Below are positions 47,503 through 55,465 of a stretch of DNA of 64,000 nt, piece after piece. The notes beneath the pieces were generated by a model. It searched no databases, had not been told where the DNA came from, and saw only the letters and a program-made list of their open reading frames with translations. Both the position numbers and the translations under genes were made by a program. Origin of the DNA: CAYRFQ01 sp964423615 (lineage in GTDB: Bacteria; Planctomycetota; Planctomycetia; Gemmatales; Gemmataceae); the NCBI GenBank assembly GCA_964423615.1, contig CAYRFQ010000022.1:40420-104419 (forward strand), written 5' to 3'. How positions within the stretch are numbered: position 1 is the stretch's first letter; every line of letters begins with the position of its first letter.

Positions 47503-48411
47503 TTAACTCCAAGCCTGAACAATTGCTCGTGCGAGGGCGAGTTTGGTCACTTGCGTCAAGAACTCATAATCCAGTGTGTCTGGTGTATCCGACGTCAGAT
47601 GATAATGTGGATTTCGAAACTCCGACGTATCGGTCCACATTATGGCTGGAATGTTGGCGCGCCAGAAGGGAGCGTGGTCACTTCGGTACAGGTGTCCAAG
47701 TAATCGTTCGACGCCGAGGTAAATTTTCAGAGCCAGGACTGAAGCGTCTGAAACGTAAGTTGACGCCAGCGTCAACAAGTTTTCGGCGATGGCGTTGGAG
47801 CTTGAGTTGGCGATCAACGCTAAAAAGTCTCCGGCGCTCGGCGCTAACGCACTGGGCAGTCCAGGTGGCATTCGTTGAGAGTTCGGCGAACGATCGCAGA
47901 ATCCGACCATTTCGAAGACGTGGGCTTCGGCTATCTTCCGTTTCGATGATTCGGTGAGTGCGGCTACGAATTCTGTGCTGCCCAGCAGGCCATCTTCTTC
48001 CCGGTTGAAAAGGACGATCATCGTCGAGCCAATATTATGTTTTTTGAGTAATCTGGCGCATTCCAAGCATAATGCGACGGCGCTGGCGTTGTCGTCGGCG
48101 CCGGGCGTATCCGGCACGGAATCGTAATGCGCGCCGAGGAGAAGGTAACCGCCGTCGTTAGGCTCTCCGGAAGTGACAACGATATTATCGTAAACTCCCT
48201 GGAGTGTGGGTAGGTAACCATAACCTTCTAACATACGCAGCAATAGATCTCTGGCGCGAACGTTGGCTTCTTTCTCGACCACATAGTGCCGAGGGAACGA
48301 AAGCACATCGACGTAAGCTCGAAGATTCTCCTCGGAGACTTCGTTCACCAAGCGAGCAATGGCTCCGTCGGGTTTTCTGGGTTTGCGATTCTTCGAGTTG
48401 AGTACGTGCAT
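47503..48411 (-). CDS. M28-family zinc aminopeptidase-like protein
   Basis: The 302-residue product has the co-catalytic zinc site of M28 peptidases in order: His in LGAHYDSV, Asp in PGADDNASA, Glu in NREEDG, the EMVGF segment, and a late His in NPHYHLTSDTPDTLDY. Such enzymes remove N-terminal residues from peptides, or act as glutaminyl cyclases. No signal peptide is present, so the enzyme is likely cytoplasmic. The longest frame begins with TTG at 48450; the ATG at 48411 is preceded by AGGA at about 8 bases and was chosen. The next gene downstream is the small secreted protein. Confidence 0.9.
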   Translation of the reverse strand: MHVLNSKNRKPRKPDGAIARLVNEVSEENLRAYVDVLSFPRHYVVEKEANVRARDLLLRMLEGYGYLPTLQGVYDNIVVTSGEPNDGGYLLLGAHYDSVPDTPGADDNASAVALCLECARLLKKHNIGSTMIVLFNREEDGLLGSTEFVAALTESSKRKIAEAHVFEMVGFCDRSPNSQRMPPGLPSALAPSAGDFLALIANSSSNAIAENLLTLASTYVSDASVLALKIYLGVERLLGHLYRSDHAPFWRANIPAIMWTDTSEFRNPHYHLTSDTPDTLDYEFLTQVTKLALARAIVQAWS

Positions 48412-48832
48412 GATTGGAATCCTACTCACGACCTTTTCTGAGAAAGACAATCACCGTGCCCGTAGAAAGTGGTCGTCGCTTGCAAGGAGTTTTGTAATTG
48501 GACGTCGGCCAAACAAGAGGTGGCTTGGCAATGACTCTTTTTCCGCGACTGTGGGGTTTTCTTGAACATCGAGTTCGCGTGACTCCGGTAGAGTAGATAA
48601 GCCAGACGTTCCTTATTGTATCGCACCAGAGTAATGTCTTTGAATGGCAGAAATAATAGAGAAAGTGTTGGCCCGAACTCCTGAAACGATTGATTTCCTG
48701 CTGGACCGGACTGTTGCTCAGTTCTCGGAGTTTATCTTCGACATCTGCCTTCGCCAGCAAGTTCGTTTTTCTGAACCATAGTTCCGAAAAGAATCAACGG
48801 AGTCGATTTTGACGCCCTCGGAGGTGTGACCA
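48412..48832. other. Intergenic stretch between divergent genes
   Basis: About 420 bases upstream of the M28 gene and of the frameshifted hypothetical gene. The frames on both strands here (such as 48422-48760 on -) have no recognisable domain. Presumably promoter space. Confidence 0.4.
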
Positions 48833-49239
48833 GTGGCGTTTCCTAATATTCAGAATTATCCGCGATCTCATCCCGGTCCGTACGAACGGAACATGGCAAA
48901 CGTCATCGTGAAGTTGCTTGAACTGTTTTGGGATTACCTACCAGACAAGGAAAGCTCGGCTTGCGTATTGGAACTTGCTCAGACGCCGGGCCGTTGGTCG
49001 GCTGGTCACGCGGTTTTTGATGAGATTCGCAGCCGCTTGGTCGATACCGGGATAGGCTGTCATTGGCGCAGTACTGCTTCGAAGAACTTTGCTGCAAGTC
49101 GCTCTACAACGCTGCAAGTCGACACGACTCATTCAGCCCGTCGTCCCCGTTTTCCGTAACCGGTGCAGCCTTTCGATTGGCGAAAGCTGTTGGTGTTCCT
49201 GTCGATTCGGTGGTATTGGTGTTGATGTCGGAACCTTGA
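48833..49239 (+). pseudogene. Hypothetical gene with a -1 frameshift
   Basis: A GTG at 48833 is preceded by GGAGGTG (48820-48826), a near-ideal ribosome binding site. Frame 1 reads a protein-like N-terminus (NYPRSHPGPYER, VLELAQTPGRWSAGHAVFDE) up to about 49030, after which it turns protein-unlike. The frame shifted by -1 then reads RDRLSLAQYCFEELCCKSL, then NAASRHDSFSP, and ends GVPVDSVVLVLMSEP before TGA at 49237. Together they give about 135 residues in the style of small planctomycete hypothetical proteins. I infer one gene broken by a single-base change near 49020-49045, or a sequencing error. Confidence 0.6.
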
Positions 49240-49445
49240 ACGTGCCAAGTATATGGGGTCGAAATTGGGGGCTCTCAGAAAACAAGAAAATCCATCAGGA
49301 CTTCTTGACCTGGGCTCAAAGCGCGCGTATCATTCCTCGGAACATAACATCCAGGGGTCAACGGAAGGCGTGTCGTACGAGGTCCGTTGTTTCCATAACT
49401 ACAATGATTTGGCTCAGCCTTACGGAAGCGTAGCAGTCCGTGGGG

Positions 49446-49487
49446 AAAAGGCCGGAAGATACCCATAAAGATCTTCCGGCCTTTTTT
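49446..49487. terminator. Strong bidirectional terminator
   Basis: AAAAGGCCGGAAGAT (49446-49460) pairs perfectly with 49471-49485 across a 10-base loop; six T (49482-49487) end the right arm. The A/T-flanked symmetry would work on both strands. It follows the frameshifted gene. Confidence 0.93.
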
Positions 49488-49514
49488 CTGGCCCTTTCCG
49501 AAAGGAGACCCCCA

Positions 49515-49730
49515 ATGCGTGGTAGTATGCGACGATTACGAGCTATCGAAGTGTTGTTGAAAGCCGCAGCGGCTTATGCCCCACCGACTCCACCAGCCCC
49601 AAGGGTGGGAGAAAATGAGCCCAACGCAAAAGATGTTTTCTCAGTCCAAACTGGTGCTCCTGTGAATAATCCTCAAAGAAAGTCAACCCCGCGGCGAAAC
49701 CAGGGGCCAAACACGCCCGGCGGAAGTTAA
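49515..49730 (+). CDS. Small proline-rich ORF (71 residues), unknown
   Basis: The ATG at 49515 has AAAGGAG (49501-49507) 7 bases upstream, an excellent ribosome binding site. The product starts with a basic amphipathic helix (RGSMRRLRAIEVLLKAAAAY), then a Pro-rich, hydrophilic, probably disordered tail ending in TPGGS. It is boxed between the terminator at 49446 and hairpins at 49801 and 49854, which fits a short independent transcript. No family recognised. Low complexity keeps the confidence moderate. Confidence 0.5.
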   Translation: MRGSMRRLRAIEVLLKAAAAYAPPTPPAPRVGENEPNAKDVFSVQTGAPVNNPQRKSTPRRNQGPNTPGGS

Positions 49731-49800
49731 TGCGAAAACGTGCGTTCCGCGTGGGTAAGACCGGTTCGCCATGGATAATGAATGAAACTTGAAACACAGT

Positions 49801-49887
49801 GGTTCGGCAACACTTGCCGAACCGAAATGTGATATCCCTATATACTCGGATTAGCCCCGCACAGAAAAGTGTGGGGCATCCTTTTTT
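49801..49887. terminator. Hairpin plus Rho-independent terminator downstream of the small ORF
   Basis: First element: GGTTCGGCAA-CAC-TTGCCGAACC (49801-49823), a perfect 10-bp stem with a 3-base loop and no T tract. Second: GCCCCGCAC (49854-49862) with GTGTGGGGC (49869-49877), one G-T pair, followed by ATCCTTTTTT. The second is a typical terminator; the first could be an RNA-stabilising or attenuator-like stem. The rest of 49731-50043 shows nothing else. Confidence 0.75.
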
Positions 49888-50043
49888 GGTTGTATGCCGC
49901 TCTGGAGTTTCGATGGTTGTCCGGAAGACAGGTTTTCGACCAGTATGTTCTTTTTTTGGACAGGTTGAAAATCTATCCTACGAATATTTCTGTCCCATGA
50001 TTGGGTCGGACCCTTTTACATGCCTTCACGGGAGAACTTCAGA

Positions 50044-51486
50044 ATGTCATCGCAGCATCGGATCACGGTCGCCAAAGGCGACGGTATTGGACCGGAGATT
50101 ACGTCGGCCGTAATGGATATTTTGCAAGCGGCCAATGTTCCACTCGAATATGATCAGATCGACATCGGGGAATCGGTCTATCTTAGAGGAGTTTCTTCCG
50201 GCATTCCGCAAGATGCTTGGGACGTCATCCGTCGCAACAAAGTTCTCTTGAAAGGTCCGATCACCACGCCCCAAGGTGGTGGTTATAAAAGTGTCAACGT
50301 AACCCTCCGCAAGACCCTGAACCTCTTTGCCAACGTCCGACATTGTAAGTCGTATGCCCCGTTCGTGGCGTCGGCCCACCCGGGCATGAACCTCATCGTG
50401 ATTCGGGAAAACGAAGAAGATCTTTATGCTGGTATCGAACACCAGCAAACGCAGGAAGTTGTCCAAACGCTCAAGCTTGTTTCCCGACCGGGATGCGAGC
50501 GGATCGTTCGTTATGCGTTCGAATATGCACGGGCTTACGGTCGTAAAAAGGTCACGTGCATGACCAAAGACAATATCATGAAGCACACCGACGGGCTGTT
50601 TCACAAAGTCTTCGACGAGATCGGAGAAAACTACCCCGAGGTAGAAAAAGAGCATCACATCATCGACATCGGGACGGCAAGGCTGGCGACACAACCAGAG
50701 AACTACGACGTCATTGTGACGCTTAACTTGTACGGAGACATTCTTTCGGACGTGGCGGCTCAGGTCTCCGGTTCGGTCGGTTTGGCTGGTTCGACGAACA
50801 TTGGGTCCAAGGCGGCGATGTTCGAAGCCGTCCATGGGAGTGCCCCTGACATTGCCGGCAAGGGCGTTGCCAATCCATCCGGGTTACTGTTGGCTGCCGT
50901 TCAACTGCTTGTCCATGTCGGGTTGCCCGAACACGCCACGAAGATCAAAAATGCTTGGTTGCGAACGATTGAAGACGGCATCCACACCATGGACCTCTAC
51001 CGAGAAGGTAGCCGACAACGCCTCGTCGGTACACAGGCTTTTGCGGAATCCGTCATCGAGCGTCTTGGGCAAATGCCCGACCATCTGGAACCCGTCACCT
51101 ATCAGGGCGAAGGTTTGACGATTCCCGAGACCAAACACACTCCCGTCAAGAAAGAACTCGTTGGGATTGACGTCTTTCTTGATTGGTCTGAACCAGGACG
51201 CAATCCCGACACGTTGGGTCACCAACTCGAAGGCGTCACGCCTTCGGAATTGGTGTTGAAGATGATCACCAATCGAGGAGTGAAGGTCTTTCCCGAAGGT
51301 CTTCCCGAAACAGCCTGCACGGACCACTGGCGTTGTCGATTCGTCAGTCAACGCGGGGCCGTTGAGTTTTCCACGCTGCTGAACCTCCAACGGCAAATCT
51401 CGGAAGCCGGGTTGGATGTTATCAAGACCGAGAATCTTTACACTTTTGCAGGTGAGCGAGGTTACTCGTTGGGACAAGGGGAATAA
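50044..51486 (+). CDS. icd: Isocitrate dehydrogenase (Thermus/Rickettsia-type, ~480 residues)
   Basis: The 480-residue product belongs to the isocitrate/isopropylmalate dehydrogenase superfamily: HRITVAKGDGIGPEIT at the start, the substrate-binding SVNVTLRKTLNLFANVR, the catalytic Tyr/Lys region (KVTCMTKDNIMKHTDGLF), the metal-binding NLYGDILSDVAAQ and the cofactor region AVHGSAPDIAGKGVANP. An additional C-terminal domain of about 130 residues (VGIDVFLDWSEPGRNPDTL onward) marks the Thermus/Rickettsia-type subgroup rather than the E. coli one. It converts isocitrate to 2-oxoglutarate in the TCA cycle. Start 50044 has GGGAG 9 bases upstream (50030-50034); the ATG at 50020 lacks one. The cofactor (NAD or NADP) was not decided. 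Confidence 0.95.
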   Translation: MSSQHRITVAKGDGIGPEITSAVMDILQAANVPLEYDQIDIGESVYLRGVSSGIPQDAWDVIRRNKVLLKGPITTPQGGGYKSVNVTLRKTLNLFANVRHCKSYAPFVASAHPGMNLIVIRENEEDLYAGIEHQQTQEVVQTLKLVSRPGCERIVRYAFEYARAYGRKKVTCMTKDNIMKHTDGLFHKVFDEIGENYPEVEKEHHIIDIGTARLATQPENYDVIVTLNLYGDILSDVAAQVSGSVGLAGSTNIGSKAAMFEAVHGSAPDIAGKGVANPSGLLLAAVQLLVHVGLPEHATKIKNAWLRTIEDGIHTMDLYREGSRQRLVGTQAFAESVIERLGQMPDHLEPVTYQGEGLTIPETKHTPVKKELVGIDVFLDWSEPGRNPDTLGHQLEGVTPSELVLKMITNRGVKVFPEGLPETACTDHWRCRFVSQRGAVEFSTLLNLQRQISEAGLDVIKTENLYTFAGERGYSLGQGE

Positions 51487-51671
51487 GCCGGAGTGAAAGG
51501 CTTTGCGTCAGTGCATCCGCTGGTTGGCCGACCACAGTGGCCAACTTCCCACATGACCTGCTACTATAGACACTTCAAATTCGTGTAACTCCAGAACCAC
51601 AACATGCAACTACCGTCCACTTGAGTTCCTCATCGTCCTGAGCAACCAGATAAGACGGGCGGAAATGACCA

Positions 51672-52043
51672 ATGCCGAAAAAGCAACGAGAGCTTGAAGC
51701 TGACATAAGCCAGGCCATCATTCAGTTTGAGAAAGAGTACATGGGTCGTGGACCCCTGGAAGCCAAAACTTTCATCATCGATGATCTTGTTTTGGTGCGT
51801 TTAAAGGGGGTTTTGACTCCAGCAGAACGCAAACTCGCCCTGGAACAATCCGAGAAGCGCGGGCGAGAACTCATCAAGCAAGTGCGACAGGAATTGATCG
51901 AACAAGGCCGCCCGTTGTTGGAAGCTGTCATACGTGACGTGTTGGGCCTGGGCGTTCTCAGCTTGCACACGGACATCAGCACGAAAACGGGTGAACGAAT
52001 CATCGTTTTCACGTTGGAGCAGGCGCCGACATTATCGCAGTGA
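51672..52043 (+). CDS. DUF2294 / MpsC-family protein
   Basis: The 123-residue product matches DUF2294, now named after staphylococcal MpsC: a helical start (LEADISQAIIQFEKEYMGRGP), then the conserved strand TFIIDDLVLVRLKGVLTPAER, a helix, and VLGLGVLSLHTDISTKTGERIIVFTLE. In Staphylococcus aureus MpsABC is reported as a sodium-translocating system that generates membrane potential and takes up inorganic carbon. Here no mpsA or mpsB partner is adjacent, so a solitary or regulatory role is equally possible. The ribosome binding site is weak (GGA about 8 bases upstream). Confidence 0.85.
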   Translation: MPKKQRELEADISQAIIQFEKEYMGRGPLEAKTFIIDDLVLVRLKGVLTPAERKLALEQSEKRGRELIKQVRQELIEQGRPLLEAVIRDVLGLGVLSLHTDISTKTGERIIVFTLEQAPTLSQ

Positions 52044-52232
52044 TTGTGTTGGATTTCGACCGCGTGCCATTGGAAACCGTCAGGGTCTGAGTTGCCCAGG
52101 CCCTTCTTGAGATGGGATCACGTAGACCTCCTTCCGGTTCCGCCGCGTTTTCCGCTTCGCTTGGGTTTGTCCTTCTCCCCGAGAGGAGAAGGATTTTGAG
52201 TAACGCATCCGTTGTCAGACGATTGAGACGCT

Positions 52233-53372
52233 TTAGTTCTTTGCCCCGAAGCAATAGACCACTCCTTCGGTCGTTCCAATCACGACGCAGCCTTCGGCAA
52301 CGGCGGGCGAGGCCTTGAGATTGCGGCTAATCCGGAAACTCTGGATTTCCGTGCCTTTCGCGAGGTCCAGGACATACAAGTTACCGTCGTTGGACGAGGC
52401 GACAACTCGATTACCCACCACAACAGGAGAAGGATCGGCTCGGTCCTTCGTCGGAAACGACCAAGCCTTCATTCCCGTTTTTCGATTGATCCCGTAGAAC
52501 TTGCCGTCTCGGTTGCCGATGATGACGTGGTCCTTCGCAACGGCCGCGGATGAGTAAAACCCCTGACCCCGTCGGTCGGGTCGAAAACGCCAGGTGACTT
52601 TTTTCGTTTTCCAGTTGATGGCGAGGGTTTCTCGTTCCATCGTTCCGACGTAAATCATGTCACCGCTCACGGCACCGGTTGCGGCTGTTTGGCCACCAAG
52701 TGGGACGGCTCCCAATTCTTTACCCTTGTCGATGTCGATGACGTGCATCTCGCTATCGCAGCCAGTCAGAAACGTCTTTCCGTCAACGACTGCACAGGAA
52801 CCGTAGATTGGGCCATCCACTTCGAATTTCCAGAGCTCGGTCCCTTTGGCAGCATCGAGGCAGTAGAGCCGACTATCGTGAGAGGCAATCAGGACTTTGT
52901 CTTTGTAAAAGTTGGCCGACCCGGTGACTTCACCCTGGGTTTCGAATTTCCAGAGTTTGGTCCCTTTGGCAGCATCGAGGCAATGGAGGTATCCGTCGAC
53001 TGTACCCAGATAGAGCTTGCCATTGGAAATGCTTGGGGCGGCGTCCGATGGACCAACCTTCGTCCTCCACTTTCGCTTGCCCGTCTTGAGGTCGATGGCG
53101 TGGAGGTATTGGTCGAACGAGCAAACGTAGACGGTGCCGTTGACGATTGCGGCGGTACCATCGATTCCACTTTCGTCCGGATTTCCGGCTTTGTATTTCC
53201 AGAGGACCTCAAGTTTCTTTGGGAGTTCGGTCGTGGCGATTCCGTTTTGCAAAGGATTGCCACGAATGAGAGGCCAGGCGTCTTTGCTCTTCTTGACTTG
53301 TGCCTGTGCGGAACCGAGAAACATCAGAAAGGTGGTTAGACTGCACACCACGACGAGTGTTCGAAATGACAT
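52233..53372 (-). CDS. Secreted PQQ-like (BamB-type) beta-propeller protein
   Basis: The 379-residue product has a Sec signal peptide (TLVVVCSLTTFLMFLGSAQA). The mature part is a repeat of about 40 residues with the pattern V-x-G-x-V-Y-V-G-x-x-D-x-x-L-x-A-L/I-D-x-x-x-G-K-x-x-W-x-F, about seven blades, for example YLHAIDLKTGKRKWRTKVG, YLHCLDAAKGTKLWKFETQ and RLYCLDAAKGTELWKFEVD. Blades 2 and 3 are close copies at DNA level (52801-52860 and 52921-52980). This is the PQQ/BamB-like outer-envelope propeller fold; no catalytic domain or PQQ ligand set can be asserted. GGAG 8 bases upstream supports the start. Confidence 0.9.
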   Translation of the reverse strand: MSFRTLVVVCSLTTFLMFLGSAQAQVKKSKDAWPLIRGNPLQNGIATTELPKKLEVLWKYKAGNPDESGIDGTAAIVNGTVYVCSFDQYLHAIDLKTGKRKWRTKVGPSDAAPSISNGKLYLGTVDGYLHCLDAAKGTKLWKFETQGEVTGSANFYKDKVLIASHDSRLYCLDAAKGTELWKFEVDGPIYGSCAVVDGKTFLTGCDSEMHVIDIDKGKELGAVPLGGQTAATGAVSGDMIYVGTMERETLAINWKTKKVTWRFRPDRRGQGFYSSAAVAKDHVIIGNRDGKFYGINRKTGMKAWSFPTKDRADPSPVVVGNRVVASSNDGNLYVLDLAKGTEIQSFRISRNLKASPAVAEGCVVIGTTEGVVYCFGAKN

Positions 53373-53716
53373 TCTAGGTCTCCAAGAATTTCAGAGGGCT
53401 TGTGCAAGACAAGGCAATCGTGTCGCCCGTGGTCACCGTTGAATTGTTGGGCCGAGGTTCGCACCAATCCGAAGCGCGAGGAACTGGCGACACGAGTCGT
53501 TGTCGGAATGTTTCCTCGGGCTGGATAAATCCATTCTGTTGGCCACGAGCAGGATTCTGTCATCATTGTACGGGCGTTCCATGGAAATCGACCCGGCTTC
53601 CCGACAGGGCGTTGAGTTAGTTCTTTGAAAATTAGACGAAGAGCCATGCGGTTGGATTCAAAGTCGGCTACAGATGCGGAGGGGATCGACGAGAGAGGGG
53701 AAGTTGGGGATGTCGA

Positions 53717-54862
53717 TTAGAGAGCGGCCTGGTAGAGATAAAGGAGTTCGTCTTCGCCCGCAGTTCGTGGGTTGAACTGGGCCGTCCACTGGCAGGCAGC
53801 TTCTTCGGCGAGCAGGGGGAGAATGCCTTCGCTGACTCCGTACGCCGATAGGGACGTCGAGACGCCCGCGAGCTTCATGAACTCGGCGATACGTTGTTCG
53901 AGGATGTCCGGGGCCGTCCGGTGGTTGGCAGACGAGTCGACGTGTTTAGCTAGTTCGACGTACAACTCGGGAACGACTTTCGAGTTGAAACGGATGACGT
54001 GAGGAAGCAGGATGCCGATGACCAGGCCGTGGGTCAGTCCGTAGTGCGCCGTCAAAGGGTTCGCGCACGAGTGACAAACGCCGAGCATGGAATTTTCGAT
54101 GGCAGTACCGGCAAGGAAGGCACCGAGTTGCATCGAGCCACGGGCATCCAGGTTCTTGGGGTCTCTCAGGACTGTCTCTAAATTGGGTTCGAGCAATCGC
54201 CAGGCTTCGTGAGCGAACATCATCGAGACGTTGTTTCGTTTTTTGCACACGTAGGCTTCGACGGCATGGGCGAGCGCATCGATGCCAGTCAACGCAGCCA
54301 CTTTGGGAGGTTGCGAAAGTGTGATTTCTGGATCGAGGATGGCGATATGGAAGGCCGCTTTCAGGTCGCCACAGGCCATTTTCATGTGGCTCGACGCGTC
54401 GGCGATGAGAGCAAACGATTGGGCTTCACTGCCGGTTCCGGCCGTGGTGGGGACACCGATCGAAGGAAGCATCGGGAGTTTGGCCCGACCGAATCCCTTG
54501 TAGTCGGACATGATTCCGCCGTTCGTCAGCAGAAAATTGATCCCCTTGGCGCAGTCCATGGCGCTGCCGCCGCCGACCGCGACGATGAGGTCTATGTCTA
54601 ACGGACTGGCATAATCGACCCCACGTTGGACGTGAATACTCGACGGATTTTCTTCCACATCGTCGAAGACAAAAACCGTTAATCCCGCTTCCTCAAGTAC
54701 GGAGACAGCCTTTTGGGGATGACCAGCTTTCTCTAATCCAGGGTCGGTCACCAACAAAGCACGTGTGCCCCCGAGTTGCTTGGCATGATTTCCCAATTCC
54801 GCCATTTTGCCTGGCCCAAATACTGCGCGAGTTGGCGAACGATATTCGAAGGCCGGGAACAT
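53717..54862 (-). CDS. Iron-type (group III) alcohol dehydrogenase-like protein
   Basis: The 381-residue product has the group III fold: N-terminal Rossmann part (PTRAVFGPGKM, VAVGGGSAMDCAKGI for NAD binding, GVPTTAGTGSEA) and the metal-binding helical part with TGIDALAHAVEAYV supplying Asp and His. The third ligand region reads CHSCANPLTAHYGLTHG; in E. coli FucO-type enzymes the third residue of the A-x-P core is His, here Asn (see findings). Substrate unknown. The longest frame starts at 54982; the ATG at 54862 follows AAAGGA at 6 bases and gives the normal family length. It is divergent from the UbiD-family gene. Confidence 0.9.
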   Translation of the reverse strand: MFPAFEYRSPTRAVFGPGKMAELGNHAKQLGGTRALLVTDPGLEKAGHPQKAVSVLEEAGLTVFVFDDVEENPSSIHVQRGVDYASPLDIDLIVAVGGGSAMDCAKGINFLLTNGGIMSDYKGFGRAKLPMLPSIGVPTTAGTGSEAQSFALIADASSHMKMACGDLKAAFHIAILDPEITLSQPPKVAALTGIDALAHAVEAYVCKKRNNVSMMFAHEAWRLLEPNLETVLRDPKNLDARGSMQLGAFLAGTAIENSMLGVCHSCANPLTAHYGLTHGLVIGILLPHVIRFNSKVVPELYVELAKHVDSSANHRTAPDILEQRIAEFMKLAGVSTSLSAYGVSEGILPLLAEEAACQWTAQFNPRTAGEDELLYLYQAAL

Positions 54863-55465
54863 CGGTGTTCCTTTGGAATGCTGGATTTTCCCGTTCACCA
54901 CGGGAGCAGTAGTTGGATTCATGGAAGTATTCTGGTGGGTTAAAAAGGAACTGGAATAGATATTCCAGTGTGGGGCATGCAATCGTCTCGGATTTCCACG
55001 TCCTTACAGAGTCAGTCGTTGTTACAACCGATATCCTGCGGTTAGCCTTCCAAATTTAACTTTTAGGACTGGGAGGCTGTATTGCTTTGGCGTCTTATGA
55101 CTTCATTTTTTGCTTTGAATACGTCTACCTAGAGAGTAACGAAGGAGTAGAGTGAGGTCAACTTGGTGTCTTCGCAATTTTTCGTTCCGACGGCCTCCCA
55201 ATCCAACGAACCCAAGCTCGACGTTGGGCAAAGGCGAGTTGGGCAAGAGAAGAAAATTCTTCTGGTGTGTCTACTCATGTCGAGGTAGTTACCATGGGAG
55301 TCGAGTGGCCAGACTGTCGGAGTGAGGCGGTGTTGCCTCCTTGTCTCGTTTTTTTGCATCTTTGGAGTCTTCCAAACCCAAGAGACATTCGTTTCTCCAT
55401 CCGGTCAGGTAACGATTCATGTCTGTGGGGTGTATTCTCAACAACATCCGACGAGAAGAATGATC
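54863..55465. other. Divergent promoter region of the alcohol dehydrogenase and UbiD genes
   Basis: About 600 bases between divergent genes. The frames starting at 54982 (-) and 55322 (+) extend the two genes into this region but lack ribosome binding sites and family similarity. Nothing else was recognised. Confidence 0.5.

Noticed and set aside
44797..48411. The five small minus-strand genes considered as one defence or biosynthetic operon
   Set aside because: Gaps of 41 to 256 bases, an intergenic repeat inside the run, and unrelated families give no common theme; only the VOC and GNAT genes are close enough to suggest co-transcription.
49240..49487. Segment before the terminator at 49446 considered as 6S, SRP, RNase P or tmRNA
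   Set aside because: None of the conserved sequence blocks of those RNAs could be found; the terminator is explained by the frameshifted gene upstream.
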